DNA of 64,000 bases from Solirubrobacterales bacterium (GTDB lineage Bacteria > Actinomycetota > Thermoleophilia > Solirubrobacterales > 70-9): NCBI GenBank assembly GCA_035573435.1, contig DATMZR010000012.1, positions 124,001 to 188,000 of the forward strand, read 5' to 3'. The position numbers and the translations under genes are program-made. Under the pieces are notes generated by a model, which saw nothing but the letters and a program-made list of their open reading frames with translations, made no database searches and was not told the origin of the DNA. Below, piece after piece: positions 52,411-61,945 of this stretch. The first letter of the stretch is position 1. Each line of letters opens with the position of its first letter.

Positions 52411-53334
52411 CTACCAGTGAGCGTCGTGGTGCTCCATGACGCCGAGCCCCTGCTCGAGCTCGAGACCGCCCGGAAGCGTGCCCGAGAAGCTCCCGAAGGG
52501 CTGACGGTACGCGTAGCGGACGAGCAGCATGTTCTGTTGCTTTCGCCGCTCGCACTCGCCCTCGAACTTCAGGCGGGACCCGTCGTCGAAGGCGATCGCC
52601 TCCAAGCCCTCGAACTCGACCGGGCCGGGCTCATAGGGCTCACCCGCCACCCAGATCGCCCGCTCGGAGCGCTGGGGCGGGTCGTTGATGCCGCTGACCA
52701 GGTTCCAGCCGACAGAACGCCCATCCGCTGTGCGGCCGACGCCGGCCGACCAGCTCCATACCGTGTGGCGCGGGTGGTAGCCGGCCGATTCGTCCTCCAT
52801 CCCGCGCGCCTCCACCCTCCAGCGACGCTGCCCGACGCGAACGTCGCAGTTCACCGGGACGTCGGCGCGCTTTCGTGTCCATACGTACTCGCCCTCGCCG
52901 TTGGGGCACACCGACTCGATCCACCGGCCGGCGCCCGAGCGTAGGAACGCCCGCACCTCGCCGTCGGCCTGGCTCGCCTCGATTCGCACCTGCGAACCCT
53001 CGTCGGGGGCGTAATCGATGAGCCCTACCTCGTGGTCTGGCGCCTCGGTCCACACCTCCCCGCGCCCGCCGGGCAGTCGCAGGCGGGTCCGCTCCCACAT
53101 CTCGCCCCCCTCGCGGTCCCAGATGGCCCAGAACGTCTGTCCCAGCAATCCCACTTGAACCCGCGCCGCGCAGAGCAGCAGCTCGTCGCAGTAAGCCCCC
53201 AGGTACCGCCAGCGCTTCAGTGACCGACCACCGCGGCGTCGCGGCATCCGGTCGGGAGGCAGCGGCAGATCCGGACGGCCGGGCCCGGGCCCCCTCCACG
53301 GCAGGTCCGGGCTAGCGACGAAGTCGCGGTTCAT
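52411..53334 (-). CDS. DUF2804 family protein
   Basis: Protein of 307 residues with a beta-rich, two-lobed sequence typical of DUF2804: RWRYLGAYCDELLLCAARVQVG, TFWAIWDREGG, ERTRLRLPGGRGEVW, WTRKRADVPVNCDVRVGQRRW, HTVWSWSAGVG, GWNLVSGINDPPQRSERAIWVAGEPYEPGPV and GSRLKFEGE. The family is of unproven function, with a calycin-like fold suggested for relatives such as hydroxyneurosporene synthase. Its ATG overlaps the stop of the biotin carboxylase gene, implying coupling. The first 20 bases carry a near-copy of a motif seen in the 61-kb repeat region (see findings). Confidence 0.75.
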   Translation of the reverse strand: MNRDFVASPDLPWRGPGPGRPDLPLPPDRMPRRRGGRSLKRWRYLGAYCDELLLCAARVQVGLLGQTFWAIWDREGGEMWERTRLRLPGGRGEVWTEAPDHEVGLIDYAPDEGSQVRIEASQADGEVRAFLRSGAGRWIESVCPNGEGEYVWTRKRADVPVNCDVRVGQRRWRVEARGMEDESAGYHPRHTVWSWSAGVGRTADGRSVGWNLVSGINDPPQRSERAIWVAGEPYEPGPVEFEGLEAIAFDDGSRLKFEGECERRKQQNMLLVRYAYRQPFGSFSGTLPGGLELEQGLGVMEHHDAHW

Positions 53335-55106
53335 TCGATCTTTGCGATCGCGTCGCCCGCGGCCACGGAGGCGCCCTTACTGACCGCGAGCTGGCTGATC
53401 TTGCCGGGACGGTGCGCGGTGATCTCGTTCTCCATCTTCATCGCCTCGATGACGCAGATCAGGGCGCCGTCCTCTACCTCGTCGCCCTCGCTCACCGCAA
53501 CCTTCAGAACGGTTCCCTGGATCGGAGAGACGAGCATCTCCGTGGCGCTCGGTCGCGGACCATCTCCGGCGGCACGTTCGCGACGGGGTGGCCGGCGCAG
53601 CCCTGTGCCGGCGCCCGGGTCCGCGCTCGCACCGGCGGCCCCGATCACCCTGACGCTGTGCAAGCGCCCGTCGACCTCGACCTGGTACGTGCGCTCCATC
53701 CCCTCGGGCTCGGCGGCCTGATCGGGCCCGGCATCCGCGGAGGGCTCAGGCGAGGGCTCGAGCGACTTCAGCCACTTGCGGTCACCGATCAGGTCCCGGC
53801 AGGTTTCGGCATTACGCCACTGGTCGGTGACCAGAATCGCCTCGTGGAACGGGACCAGGGTCACCAGGCCGCCGATCTCGTATTCGCCCAGGGCCCGCAG
53901 CATCCGGGCGGTCGCCCGCTCCCGATCGGTGTCCCAGGCGATCAGCTTGGCGATCAGCGGGTCATAGAGCGGGGTCACCTCCGAGCCGGCAGCCACCCCG
54001 GAGTCGACCCGCACGCCCGGGCCCCCCGGCTCGCGGTAGGAGGTAATCGCGCCCGGTGCGGGCGCGAAGTTCTTGTGCGCGGCCTCGGCGTTGATCCGGC
54101 ACTCGATCGCGTGCCCGCGAAGCTCCACGTCGGCCTGGCTCACCGAGAGCTCCTCCCCGGCCGCGATCAGGATCTGCTCCCGAACGATGTCGATACCCGT
54201 GACCAGCTCGCTGACGCAGTGCTCGACCTGCACTCGGGTGTTCATCTCCAGGAAGAAGTACTCGTCGCCGGTCTGTAGCCCCTCCACGGTGCCCGCCGAG
54301 CGGTACTCGACCGCCTTGGCGGCGTCCGTGGCGATCTTGCCGATCCTTTCCCGCATCCCCTCGTCCACGTGCGGCGCGGGCGACTCCTCGATCAGCTTTT
54401 GGTGGCGGCGCTGGATGGAGCAGTCGCGCTCCCCGAGGTGGACCACGTTGCCGTGCGCGTCGGCAAGCACCTGGACCTCGACGTGCCGGGGGTCATCCAG
54501 GTAGCGCTCCAGATAGACGCTCGGGTCCGAGAAGAACTTCTCGCCCTCGCGCGAGGCCCCCTCGAACGCGTCCTCGAGGTCCTTCTCGGAGGCGGCGACC
54601 CGAAAGCCCTTGCCGCCGCCCCCGCCGGCGGCCTTGCAGGCCACCGGGTAGCCGATCTCCTTGGCTTGGCGCTTGGCCTCCGCGACGCTTTCGACCGGCG
54701 AAGTCGTCCCGGGGACAATCGGGACGCCCGCCTCGGCCATCAGCTCGCGGGCGCGCGTCTTCGATCCCATCGCCTCGATCGCGCTCGCAGGCGGCCCGAT
54801 GAAGGTCACGCCGGCGTCCTCGCAGGCCGCGGCGAACTGGGCGTTCTCGGCCAGGAACCCGTAGCCGGGATGGACCGCCTCTGCCCCCGCGTTATCCGCC
54901 GTCTCCAACAGCCTGTCCACGCTCAGGTAGCTCTCGGCCGGCACCGGCGGCCCGAGCAGATGGGCCTCATCTGCCTCGCCCACGTGTGGCGCTGCCCGGT
55001 CAGCCTCCGAATAGACGCCAACCGAGATGATCCCCATCTCCCTCAGGGTCCGCATCACGCGGATCGCGATCTCGCCCCGGTTGGCCACCAGGACCTTCTC
55101 GAACAT
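53331..55106 (-). CDS. acetyl/propionyl-CoA carboxylase alpha chain: biotin carboxylase plus BCCP
   Basis: Biotin-dependent carboxylase subunit of 591 residues (AccA3/PccA type). Biotin carboxylase part (1-450): FEKVLVANRGEIAIRVMRT, VHPGYGFLAENAQF, an ATP-grasp loop KAAGGGGGKGFRV, ERDCSIQRRHQKLIEE and the EMNTRVQVEHCVSE active site. A linker of about 90 residues and then the biotinyl domain with the carrier lysine in VIEAMKMENEI. It supplies carboxyl-biotin to a separate beta subunit, which is not in this window. ATG start, 15 bases after purA. Confidence 0.95.
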   Translation of the reverse strand: MFEKVLVANRGEIAIRVMRTLREMGIISVGVYSEADRAAPHVGEADEAHLLGPPVPAESYLSVDRLLETADNAGAEAVHPGYGFLAENAQFAAACEDAGVTFIGPPASAIEAMGSKTRARELMAEAGVPIVPGTTSPVESVAEAKRQAKEIGYPVACKAAGGGGGKGFRVAASEKDLEDAFEGASREGEKFFSDPSVYLERYLDDPRHVEVQVLADAHGNVVHLGERDCSIQRRHQKLIEESPAPHVDEGMRERIGKIATDAAKAVEYRSAGTVEGLQTGDEYFFLEMNTRVQVEHCVSELVTGIDIVREQILIAAGEELSVSQADVELRGHAIECRINAEAAHKNFAPAPGAITSYREPGGPGVRVDSGVAAGSEVTPLYDPLIAKLIAWDTDRERATARMLRALGEYEIGGLVTLVPFHEAILVTDQWRNAETCRDLIGDRKWLKSLEPSPEPSADAGPDQAAEPEGMERTYQVEVDGRLHSVRVIGAAGASADPGAGTGLRRPPRRERAAGDGPRPSATEMLVSPIQGTVLKVAVSEGDEVEDGALICVIEAMKMENEITAHRPGKISQLAVSKGASVAAGDAIAKIE

Positions 55107-55121
55107 GACGGGGCAGTCTAT

Positions 55122-56462
<1,341 letters not shown>

Positions 56463-56490
56463 TCACGCGGCCGGGCCGCCCGTCCACGAG

Positions 56491-56811
56491 TCAGACGCGG
56501 GTGGGCTCCAGCATCTCGGCTATCGCGCGGCTTACGCCGACGTCACCGATGGTGGCCTCGACCCGCTCGATCTCGATGCCCTCGAGGTCCTTGGCGACGA
56601 AGTCGGCCGCAAGCTCGACGGACCGCTCCGCCGCCTCGCGATCGTGGCAGGAGGTGATCGTGAGGAGGATGCCGTGGCCGCAGTCGAGCAGCTGGTAGCC
56701 GACGAACCCCGGCATGCCCTCGATGCGGGGGGCGAATGTCTGGTCGACTCTGCGTATCAGCTCGTCCATCTGCTCCTCGTCGACCGTGTACTTGCGAACG
56801 CTGGTGAACAT
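56491..56811 (-). CDS. antibiotic biosynthesis monooxygenase (ABM)-like small protein
   Basis: Protein of 106 residues with the ferredoxin-like ABM-domain layout: strand-helix MFTSVRKYTVDEEQMDELIRRVDQTFAP, then GMPGFVGYQLLDCGHGILLTITSCHDREAAE and a C-terminal helix/strand. A few such proteins are haem-degrading or quinol monooxygenases, but the residues for either activity are not evident. One cysteine pair is present. Co-directional with purA, about 60 bases upstream of its start. Confidence 0.65.
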   Translation of the reverse strand: MFTSVRKYTVDEEQMDELIRRVDQTFAPRIEGMPGFVGYQLLDCGHGILLTITSCHDREAAERSVELAADFVAKDLEGIEIERVEATIGDVGVSRAIAEMLEPTRV

Positions 56812-56856
56812 GAACCCTCCAATCGTTCCCGCGGTACCCGGGGCTACCCTACCCGC

Positions 56857-57603
56857 CTACGCGACCCGGTAACGGAGATCGTCGCCGAACAGGGGCAACG
56901 GATCGCCGCAGATCTCGACCAGCCGGGAGACGGTGCGCGGCCCGATCTGCTCCTCGAGCGCGGCCTGGTCGAGGTTGGTGGTGACGACCATCGATCGCTG
57001 GGCCTCGTAGCGCTCGTTGACGATCGCGTAGAGCTGCTCGAGCACCCAGTCGCTGCGGTTCTCGACGCCCAGGTCGTCGACGTGGAGGAGATCGACTGAG
57101 GTCAGGCGGTCGAAGAACTCCAGGTAGGACTCGCCCGCCTCGGCGTCGTACGTGCGGCGGATTCGCGCCAAGAGACGCGGCAGTGAGTAGATCGCGACGG
57201 TGCGCTGTGCCTCCACGGCCGCCTTCGAGGCGAGCATCGCAAGGGTGGTCTTGCCGGTACCGACGTCACCCATGAGCCACATCCCCTCCCCGCCGTCGAG
57301 CCGCTCGCCGATCTGCTCGACGAACTCCTTGACCGCCTCGTAGACGGGGGCCTGAGCCCGGTTGTGGGCCATGTCGGAGATCGGTGGCCGCTCGAGGCTG
57401 ACGCCCCGGTACTTCCGCGGGATCGCGGAAGCCACGCCGCGCGCCCGCCGGCGCGCCATGCGGCGCTCGCGGCAATCGCAGGGGCGCGCCACGTCCTCGG
57501 GGCCGAGGATCCAGCCCGAGCCGTCACAGACACCGAGCGGGCAGGCCGGGTGGGCAGCGTCGTCAGCGGCCGATAGACGGACGGGTCGCGGCGCCGAGGT
57601 CAC
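56857..57603 (-). CDS. DnaC/DnaI-like AAA+ helicase-loader protein
   Basis: AAA+ ATPase of 248 residues, GTG start, with a four-base overlap with the end of dnaB. An N-terminal zinc-like module (CPLGVCDGSGWILGPEDVARPCDCRERR) precedes IPRKYRGVSLERPP, as in DnaI/DnaC and IstB relatives. Walker A is MGDVGTGKTTLA, Walker B LLHVDDLGVENRSDW, sensor 1 MVVTTN and the arginine finger follows RTVSRLVEICG. The position just after dnaB supports a role in loading the replicative helicase, a protein more typical of enterobacteria, Firmicutes and phage than of most actinobacteria. Confidence 0.88.
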   Translation of the reverse strand: MTSAPRPVRLSAADDAAHPACPLGVCDGSGWILGPEDVARPCDCRERRMARRRARGVASAIPRKYRGVSLERPPISDMAHNRAQAPVYEAVKEFVEQIGERLDGGEGMWLMGDVGTGKTTLAMLASKAAVEAQRTVAIYSLPRLLARIRRTYDAEAGESYLEFFDRLTSVDLLHVDDLGVENRSDWVLEQLYAIVNERYEAQRSMVVTTNLDQAALEEQIGPRTVSRLVEICGDPLPLFGDDLRYRVA

Positions 57604-59000
57604 GCCTCCTCGGCCAGATCGATCAGCGGCGGCCCCTCACCCGCTCTCTGCTCCACCGGGCGCTCGCTGCCGCCAGCCCTGTCCACAAACCGCGGGTACT
57701 GCTCGAGGAAGACGACCGGCACGTCGCCGGTGGGGCCGTTGCGGTGCTTCGCGATGATCAAGTCGGCTTCGCTGGGATCGGCATCCTCGTCGTACTTCGC
57801 GGCCCGGTAGATGAAGGCGACCACGTCCGAGTCCTGCTCGATCGACCCCGACTCGCGTAGGTCCGAGAGGATGGGCCGCTTGTCCGGCCGCAGCTCCGGC
57901 GCCCGCGAGAGCTGCGAGACGCCGATCACCGGCAGCTTCAGCTCGCGGGCGAGGATCTTCAGGCCACGACTGACCTGGCCGACCTGCTCGACCCGGTTGA
58001 CTCGCGGGTCCTCGGGCCGCATCAGCTGCATGTAGTCGACGATCACCAGGCCCAGGCCACCCTCGCTGGCCGCGAGGCGGCGAGCCTTGGCCCGCAGCTC
58101 GAGCAGGCTGAGGTCGGAGGAATCGTCCAGCCACAACGGTGCCTGCTCCAGCTCGTTGCAGGCACGCACCACTCGCGGCCAGTCGCGCGCCGCGACCTTG
58201 CCTTTGCGCAGCCGGTCACTCGGGATCCGGGACCGGCAGCCGATGAACCGATGTGCGAGCTCTGCCTCCGACATCTCCAGCGAGAAGAAGGCGACGGGCA
58301 ACCCACCCTTGGTGGCGACGTTCTCGGCGATGTTGCAGACCAGCGCAGACTTTCCGAGCGATGGGCGCGCCGCCAGCACGATCAGGTTCCCTGGTTGAAA
58401 CCCGCCGAGCAGGTTGTCCAGGTCGCGGAAGCCCGATGGCGTCCCGGTGACCTCCCGGTCGCCCTTGGCCAGGGCCTCCAGGCGGTCGATCTCCTCCGCC
58501 AGCACCTCGGCGACACGCCTGAAGTCGCTGGCGCGCTCCTCGTGGGCGACCCGGAACAGGAGGCTCTCGGCCCGTTCGACGAGCTCGTCGGGCTCCCCCT
58601 CCCGCTCGTTGACCGAGGTCTGGATGCGCTGGGAGGCCTCGAGCAGGCGGCGGAGCAGCGAGTTCTGCTTGACGATCTGCGCGTAGTGGCGCGCGTTGCC
58701 AGGCGCCGGCACCGTGGACGCCAGCTCGGAGACCTCGTCCTTCCCCCCGGCCTCAGCGAGCTCCCCCTGCTGGGTCAGGTACTCGGTGACGGTGAGCGCG
58801 TCGACCGGCTCGCTGCGCTCATAAAGACCCTTGACGGCGCGAAAGACGATCCGATGGCGTTCGCGGTAGAAGTCCTCGTCGCGCAACCGGACGTCGAGGA
58901 TCACCGGGGCGATGGCGCCCTCGGAGACCATCATCGCTCCCAGGACGGAAGCCTCGGCCTCCAGGTTCTGGGGCGGCACGTGTGTCTGTGTCTTGGCCAT
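57600..59000 (-). CDS. dnaB: replicative DNA helicase
   Basis: Replicative helicase of 466 residues. N-terminal dimerising domain (PPQNLEAEASVLGAMMVSEGAI, YERSEPVDALTVTEYL), a linker and a RecA-type motor with GTPSGFRDLDNLLGGFQPGNLIVLAARPSLGKSA as Walker A region, FFSLEMSEAELAHRF, IVDYMQLMRP (Walker B) and the LSDLRESGSIEQDSDVV loop. No intein is present. I chose the ATG at 59000 (AKTQTHVPPQNLEAE); the open frame begins earlier without similarity. The 171 bases up to rplI hold no gene. Last 4 bases overlap the loader gene. Confidence 0.96.
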   Translation of the reverse strand: MAKTQTHVPPQNLEAEASVLGAMMVSEGAIAPVILDVRLRDEDFYRERHRIVFRAVKGLYERSEPVDALTVTEYLTQQGELAEAGGKDEVSELASTVPAPGNARHYAQIVKQNSLLRRLLEASQRIQTSVNEREGEPDELVERAESLLFRVAHEERASDFRRVAEVLAEEIDRLEALAKGDREVTGTPSGFRDLDNLLGGFQPGNLIVLAARPSLGKSALVCNIAENVATKGGLPVAFFSLEMSEAELAHRFIGCRSRIPSDRLRKGKVAARDWPRVVRACNELEQAPLWLDDSSDLSLLELRAKARRLAASEGGLGLVIVDYMQLMRPEDPRVNRVEQVGQVSRGLKILARELKLPVIGVSQLSRAPELRPDKRPILSDLRESGSIEQDSDVVAFIYRAAKYDEDADPSEADLIIAKHRNGPTGDVPVVFLEQYPRFVDRAGGSERPVEQRAGEGPPLIDLAEEA

Positions 59001-59171
59001 CTGCTCGCCGTGGACCCCGCCGAGACGTCCCGGCGCGCCGTTCGCCTTGCCCGTGCGGGAGAACCCCATGGGCCGAGGATGCGCCCCGCCCCGGACGGGA
59101 CGCGAGCAAATCACAGGCGCCGGCCCATCGCCGCACGCGTTCCCGCGATTTACGGAAGGAGAATTTCGGCC

Positions 59172-59624
59172 CTATTTCTCTTCGGCGACGATCGTCTTGA
59201 TCCGCGCCGTCGCTCCGCCCCCGACCTCGATCTCGACCATGTAGGTGCCCAGCTCACGAATCGGGTCCTCCAGGCGGATCCGCTTCCGATCGACTCGCAG
59301 CCCGCGCGCCTCCGAGATCGCATCGGCGATCTCCTTGGTGGTCACGGATCCGTAGAGCTTTCCGTCCTCGCCGGCGCGGTGCTGGATCGTCAGCACCGTC
59401 TTGGCGAGCAGCGAGGCGTTCTCCTCGGCCCTCTCCGCCGCCTCGCGGGCGGAGCGCTCTGCGACCTCCGCGCGCCGGCGAGCCTCCTCGAGCGCGCCCG
59501 CGGTCGCCGGCTGGGCCAGCTTGCGTGGCAGCAGGTAGTTCCGAAGGTAGCCGGGAGAAACGTCGATCGCCTCGCCGGCCTTGCCGAGACTCTCGACGTC
59601 CTTGAGCAGGATCGCCTGCGCCAC
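59172..59624 (-). CDS. rplI: 50S ribosomal protein L9
   Basis: L9 of 150 residues. The N-terminal signature LLKDVESLGKAGEAIDVSPGYLRNYLLPRKLA is complete; a long central helix (LEEARRRAEVAERSAREAAERAEEN) links to the C-terminal domain with LYGSVTTKEIADAI. GTG start overlaps the last base of the rpsR stop. Part of the conserved rpsF-ssb-rpsR-rplI-dnaB block. Confidence 0.97.
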   Translation of the reverse strand: MAQAILLKDVESLGKAGEAIDVSPGYLRNYLLPRKLAQPATAGALEEARRRAEVAERSAREAAERAEENASLLAKTVLTIQHRAGEDGKLYGSVTTKEIADAISEARGLRVDRKRIRLEDPIRELGTYMVEIEVGGGATARIKTIVAEEK

Positions 59625-59908
59625 TACCGCTCGCCGACGTAGGGCAGCAGGGCGATCTCGCGTGCCCGCTTCACGGCCAGCGCGAGCTGCTTTTGATGGC
59701 GGCGCGAGAGACCCGTGACGCGACGCGAACGGACCTTGCCGCGGTCGGAGATGAAGCGCCTGATCGTGCCCAAGTCCTTGTAGTCGATCCGCTCGACGTT
59801 GATCCGCGTGTACTTGCGCGGTCGAAAGCGGTCTGCACCGCGCGGCCGCCTGCGCCCTCCACCGGGCGCCCCGGGTCCCCCCATCGTCGGGCTCCGGCGT
59901 CGGGCCAT
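59624..59908 (-). CDS. rpsR: 30S ribosomal protein S18
   Basis: S18 of 94 residues. Core [63 protein letters not shown] contains all expected motifs (split here by description only in part: [13 protein letters not shown] and [11 protein letters not shown]). The first 25 residues are Gly/Arg/Pro-rich and longer than in E. coli. ATG start at 59908; open frame upstream is not ribosomal. Overlaps rplI by one base. Confidence 0.96.
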   Translation of the reverse strand: MARRRSPTMGGPGAPGGGRRRPRGADRFRPRKYTRINVERIDYKDLGTIRRFISDRGKVRSRRVTGLSRRHQKQLALAVKRAREIALLPYVGER

Positions 59909-59955
59909 CAGCCTCGCGCTCCCTTGTGGCTCTGTGCTCTCATCTACTTCGCAGG

Positions 59956-59982
59956 CGCGCCGCCTCCGAGGAGGGCGGCGCG
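59956..59982. other. strong hairpin between ssb and rpsR
   Basis: CGCGCCGCC (59956-59964) pairs perfectly with GGCGGCGCG (59974-59982) around a 9-base loop. It lies between ssb and rpsR on the operon's coding strand side. There is no T tract, so an intrinsic terminator is unlikely; a processing site, attenuator or mRNA-stability element are options. Confidence 0.45.
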
Positions 59983-60047
59983 AAGGAGGGGATGATAGCC
60001 AGGCCGTGGCCTGGCTCACGCCCGGGGGCGGGGTTGAGCTGCCTTGG

Positions 60048-60521
60048 TTAGAACGGGATGTCGTCGTCCTTGGCGCCGACGCTGGCGGTCTCAGCCTCAA
60101 AGTCCGAGGTGTCGGCGGGGACGTCGGACTGCGGCGGAGCGCTCCCGTTGCCGGGTGCCTGGCCGTCGCGGGAGCCGAGGAACTGGACCGAGTCGGCGAT
60201 TATCTCCACCGCCTGGCGCTTGCCGGTCCCATCCTGGGCTTCCCATTCGCGCCACTCCAAGCGGCCGTCCACGGCCACCGGACGACCCTTGGACAGGTAG
60301 GTGGCGCAGTTCTCGCCCTGCGCGCCCCACACGGTGACGTCGAAGTAGTTCGGCTTGTCGACCCAGTCGCCGCTGGCTGGGTCCTTCCGGCGACTGTTCA
60401 CGGCCACGCGGAGCTTGCAGACGGAGTTCCCGCTCGGCAGGCTGCGCAGCTCGGGATCACGGGTCAGGTTCCCGGTGATCACGACGCGATTTACGTTTGT
60501 GGCTGCCACGTTTCGTCGCAC
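60048..60521 (-). CDS. ssb: single-stranded DNA-binding protein
   Basis: SSB of 157 residues. OB fold with [54 protein letters not shown] and [13 protein letters not shown]; a flexible Gly/Pro/Gln tail ends in the canonical acidic tip DDDIPF that recruits partner proteins. GTG start with GGAAGGGG-like ribosome site upstream; an internal GTG five codons later is possible. Placed in the rpsF-ssb-rpsR order, on the minus strand. Confidence 0.96.
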   Translation of the reverse strand: MRRNVAATNVNRVVITGNLTRDPELRSLPSGNSVCKLRVAVNSRRKDPASGDWVDKPNYFDVTVWGAQGENCATYLSKGRPVAVDGRLEWREWEAQDGTGKRQAVEIIADSVQFLGSRDGQAPGNGSAPPQSDVPADTSDFEAETASVGAKDDDIPF

Positions 60522-60625
60522 CCCTTCCTCAATCGTTAATGCTTCCCCAGTCTAAGCACGGGACCGGCGACTTCTCGCCCCCCCGGCGGTATCGAAAGCC
60601 CGCAACTAGCGGCTTGCGAGACGGC

Positions 60626-61141
60626 TCACTGGGACTCCTCTTCGGGCTCGGAGTCCTTTTCGGGGGCCGCCTGGTCTGATTCTTCGGGAGGCTCCTCCGT
60701 CGGCGCCTCATCCTCCTGGGCCGATTCCGGCGCCGGCTCGGCGGCCGGCTGGGCGGCCTCCTCGCGATCGGGCGCGGTCTGCGGGCGGCGGGCGCTCCGA
60801 GCCGGGGCCGCGGCGCTCATGGCGGCCGGCGGGGCGATCCCAGGCGAACGCGGGTCGACCTTGAAGATCCGAAAGCGCAGGACCCCGTCGGCGATCCGCA
60901 GGTTGTGGTTCAGGTCGTCGAGCAGCCCTCCATCCGTTTCGAACCGGAAGAAGCGATAGTCCGCCTCGGTGCGCTGCTCGATCTCGTAGGCGAGCTTGCG
61001 CATACCCCAGGCTGTGTCCTGCTTCAGGGAGCCGCCGGACTCGATCCGCGTCCGCGCCTCGGCGGCGATCTCCTCCCGGCGTTCCTCCGGGATGTCGGGA
61101 TCGAGCATCAGGACCAGCTCGTATTCGCGGGAGGGAGTCAA
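60626..61141 (-). CDS. rpsF: 30S ribosomal protein S6 with long acidic C-terminal tail
   Basis: S6 of 171 residues, TTG start. The ribosomal core (1-100) is intact: REYELVLMLDPDIPEERREEI, WGMRKLAYEIEQRTEADYRFFRF and LNHNLRIADGVLRFRIFKVDP. After about residue 105 the protein continues with a basic Ala-rich segment and a strongly acidic tail (EEAAQPAAEPAPESAQEDEA, then EEPPEESDQAAPEKDSEPEEES), longer than the polyglutamate-modified E. coli tail. First gene of rpsF-ssb-rpsR-rplI-dnaB. Confidence 0.95.
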   Translation of the reverse strand: MTPSREYELVLMLDPDIPEERREEIAAEARTRIESGGSLKQDTAWGMRKLAYEIEQRTEADYRFFRFETDGGLLDDLNHNLRIADGVLRFRIFKVDPRSPGIAPPAAMSAAAPARSARRPQTAPDREEAAQPAAEPAPESAQEDEAPTEEPPEESDQAAPEKDSEPEEESQ

Positions 61142-61152
61142 AACGGCGGACG

Positions 61153-61158
61153 ACTATA
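61153..61158 (-). promoter_or_regulatory. candidate -10 element for the rpsF operon
   Basis: On the minus strand TATAGT lies 12 bases before the rpsF TTG; a start site 6-8 bases downstream would give an almost leaderless mRNA. No good -35 hexamer is visible at 16-18 bases. If real, the tandem repeat further upstream lies outside the transcript. Confidence 0.28.
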
Positions 61159-61185
61159 ACGCCCCTGCTCGCCCGAGCTAGCGAC

Positions 61186-61375
61186 GTAGTCGCGGTAGCC
61201 ATGTGTAGACCTGCCGGGTGAGGTCGGCGCCCTAACCCGCCGAAAGCGGACGCGAAGCGGAGCATTTCGGCGGTTCATATGTAGTCGCGGTAGCGACGTG
61301 TGGACCTGCCGGGTGAGGTCGGCGCCCTAACCCGCCGAAAGCGGACGCGAACCGGAGCATTTCGGCGGATTTATG
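61186..61375. repeat. tandem 95-bp repeat (two copies) with conserved hairpin
   Basis: Copy 1 is 61186-61280 and copy 2 is 61281-61375, about 88% or more identical. Each contains a 9-bp inverted repeat CCGCCGAAA...TTTCGGCGG (61237-61245 with 61265-61273; 61332-61340 with 61360-61368) enclosing GCGGACGCGAAxCGGAGCA, plus GTCGC-GGTA-GCGAC-like pairing at the junction. Differences are few: GAAGCGG/GAACCGG, ATGTGTAG/ACGTGTGG and the ends. It lies between rpsF on the minus strand and the 61414 gene on the plus strand. Small open frames across it look spurious. Confidence 0.85.
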
Positions 61376-61413
61376 AGGGGGCGTCGTGACGGGCCGCGGG
61401 GTTGTAGGGCGCG

Positions 61414-61917
61414 ATGGGCAGCCGATCCCGCATCCGCTGGCAAAAGGTCGCGAAGCTCGCCCTCGGCGTCGGCGGGTCCGTGGCGCTTTTCCTGGTCCTG
61501 CCGAGCCTGATCCGCCGTCCCGAGCCACCGCCGCTCGAGCCGGACATCGGGCTTACCTCTGTCACGGCATCCCGGGAGCCCATGCGCCCCAAACGCCGTT
61601 CCGCGTCCCAGCCCCACCGCCGCACGGGCCACGGCCGAGAGGAAACCGGCAATCGACCTCGGCGAGGCTTCCGCCGGGAGCCGCAAGGGGACGGGTCGGA
61701 AGGCGGGAGGGTTGTCCACAGCCCTCACGCTCTTCGCCCGGAGGTCCCGGGTCCGGCGGACTCGTCGGACACCACCTTCCCCGCTCCCGCCGCTCCGCCG
61801 GTCCCCGTGCCCGTCGTCGCCGTGACTCCTCCCTCCACGCCGGCGCCGGACCCGCCCCCGGCCCGAGCACGGACGTCGCGGGCGCCCGCCACGTCGGAGT
61901 TCGGATTCGAGCGGTGA
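61414..61917 (+). CDS. membrane-anchored proline-rich protein
   Basis: Protein of 167 residues. One N-terminal hydrophobic helix (about 11-32, KLALGVGGSVALFLVLPSLI) follows a basic start, then the rest is Arg/Pro-rich: RRPEPPPLEPDIG and a C-terminal APAAPPVPVPVVAV...STPAPDPPP. This is like stalk or periplasm-spanning linkers (TonB/TolA type) but no defined domain exists. ATG start 38 bases after the tandem repeat. It precedes the secreted protein gene by 28 bases and may be read with it. Function unknown. Confidence 0.55.
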   Translation: MGSRSRIRWQKVAKLALGVGGSVALFLVLPSLIRRPEPPPLEPDIGLTSVTASREPMRPKRRSASQPHRRTGHGREETGNRPRRGFRREPQGDGSEGGRVVHSPHALRPEVPGPADSSDTTFPAPAAPPVPVPVVAVTPPSTPAPDPPPARARTSRAPATSEFGFER

Positions 61918-61945
61918 TCGAGCGGGCCCACGAGTGCGAGTAACG

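Noticed and set aside
59001-59171. 171-bp gap between dnaB and rplI searched for a small gene or riboswitch
   Set aside because: No strong hairpin, ribosome site plus frame, or known motif seen; a longer dnaB N-terminus is possible but unlike DnaB.
61200-61560. Minus-strand ORFs repeating MLRFASAFGGLG in the tandem repeat
   Set aside because: They arise from the repeat itself; no start-site support and composition unlike neighbouring genes, so treated as spurious.
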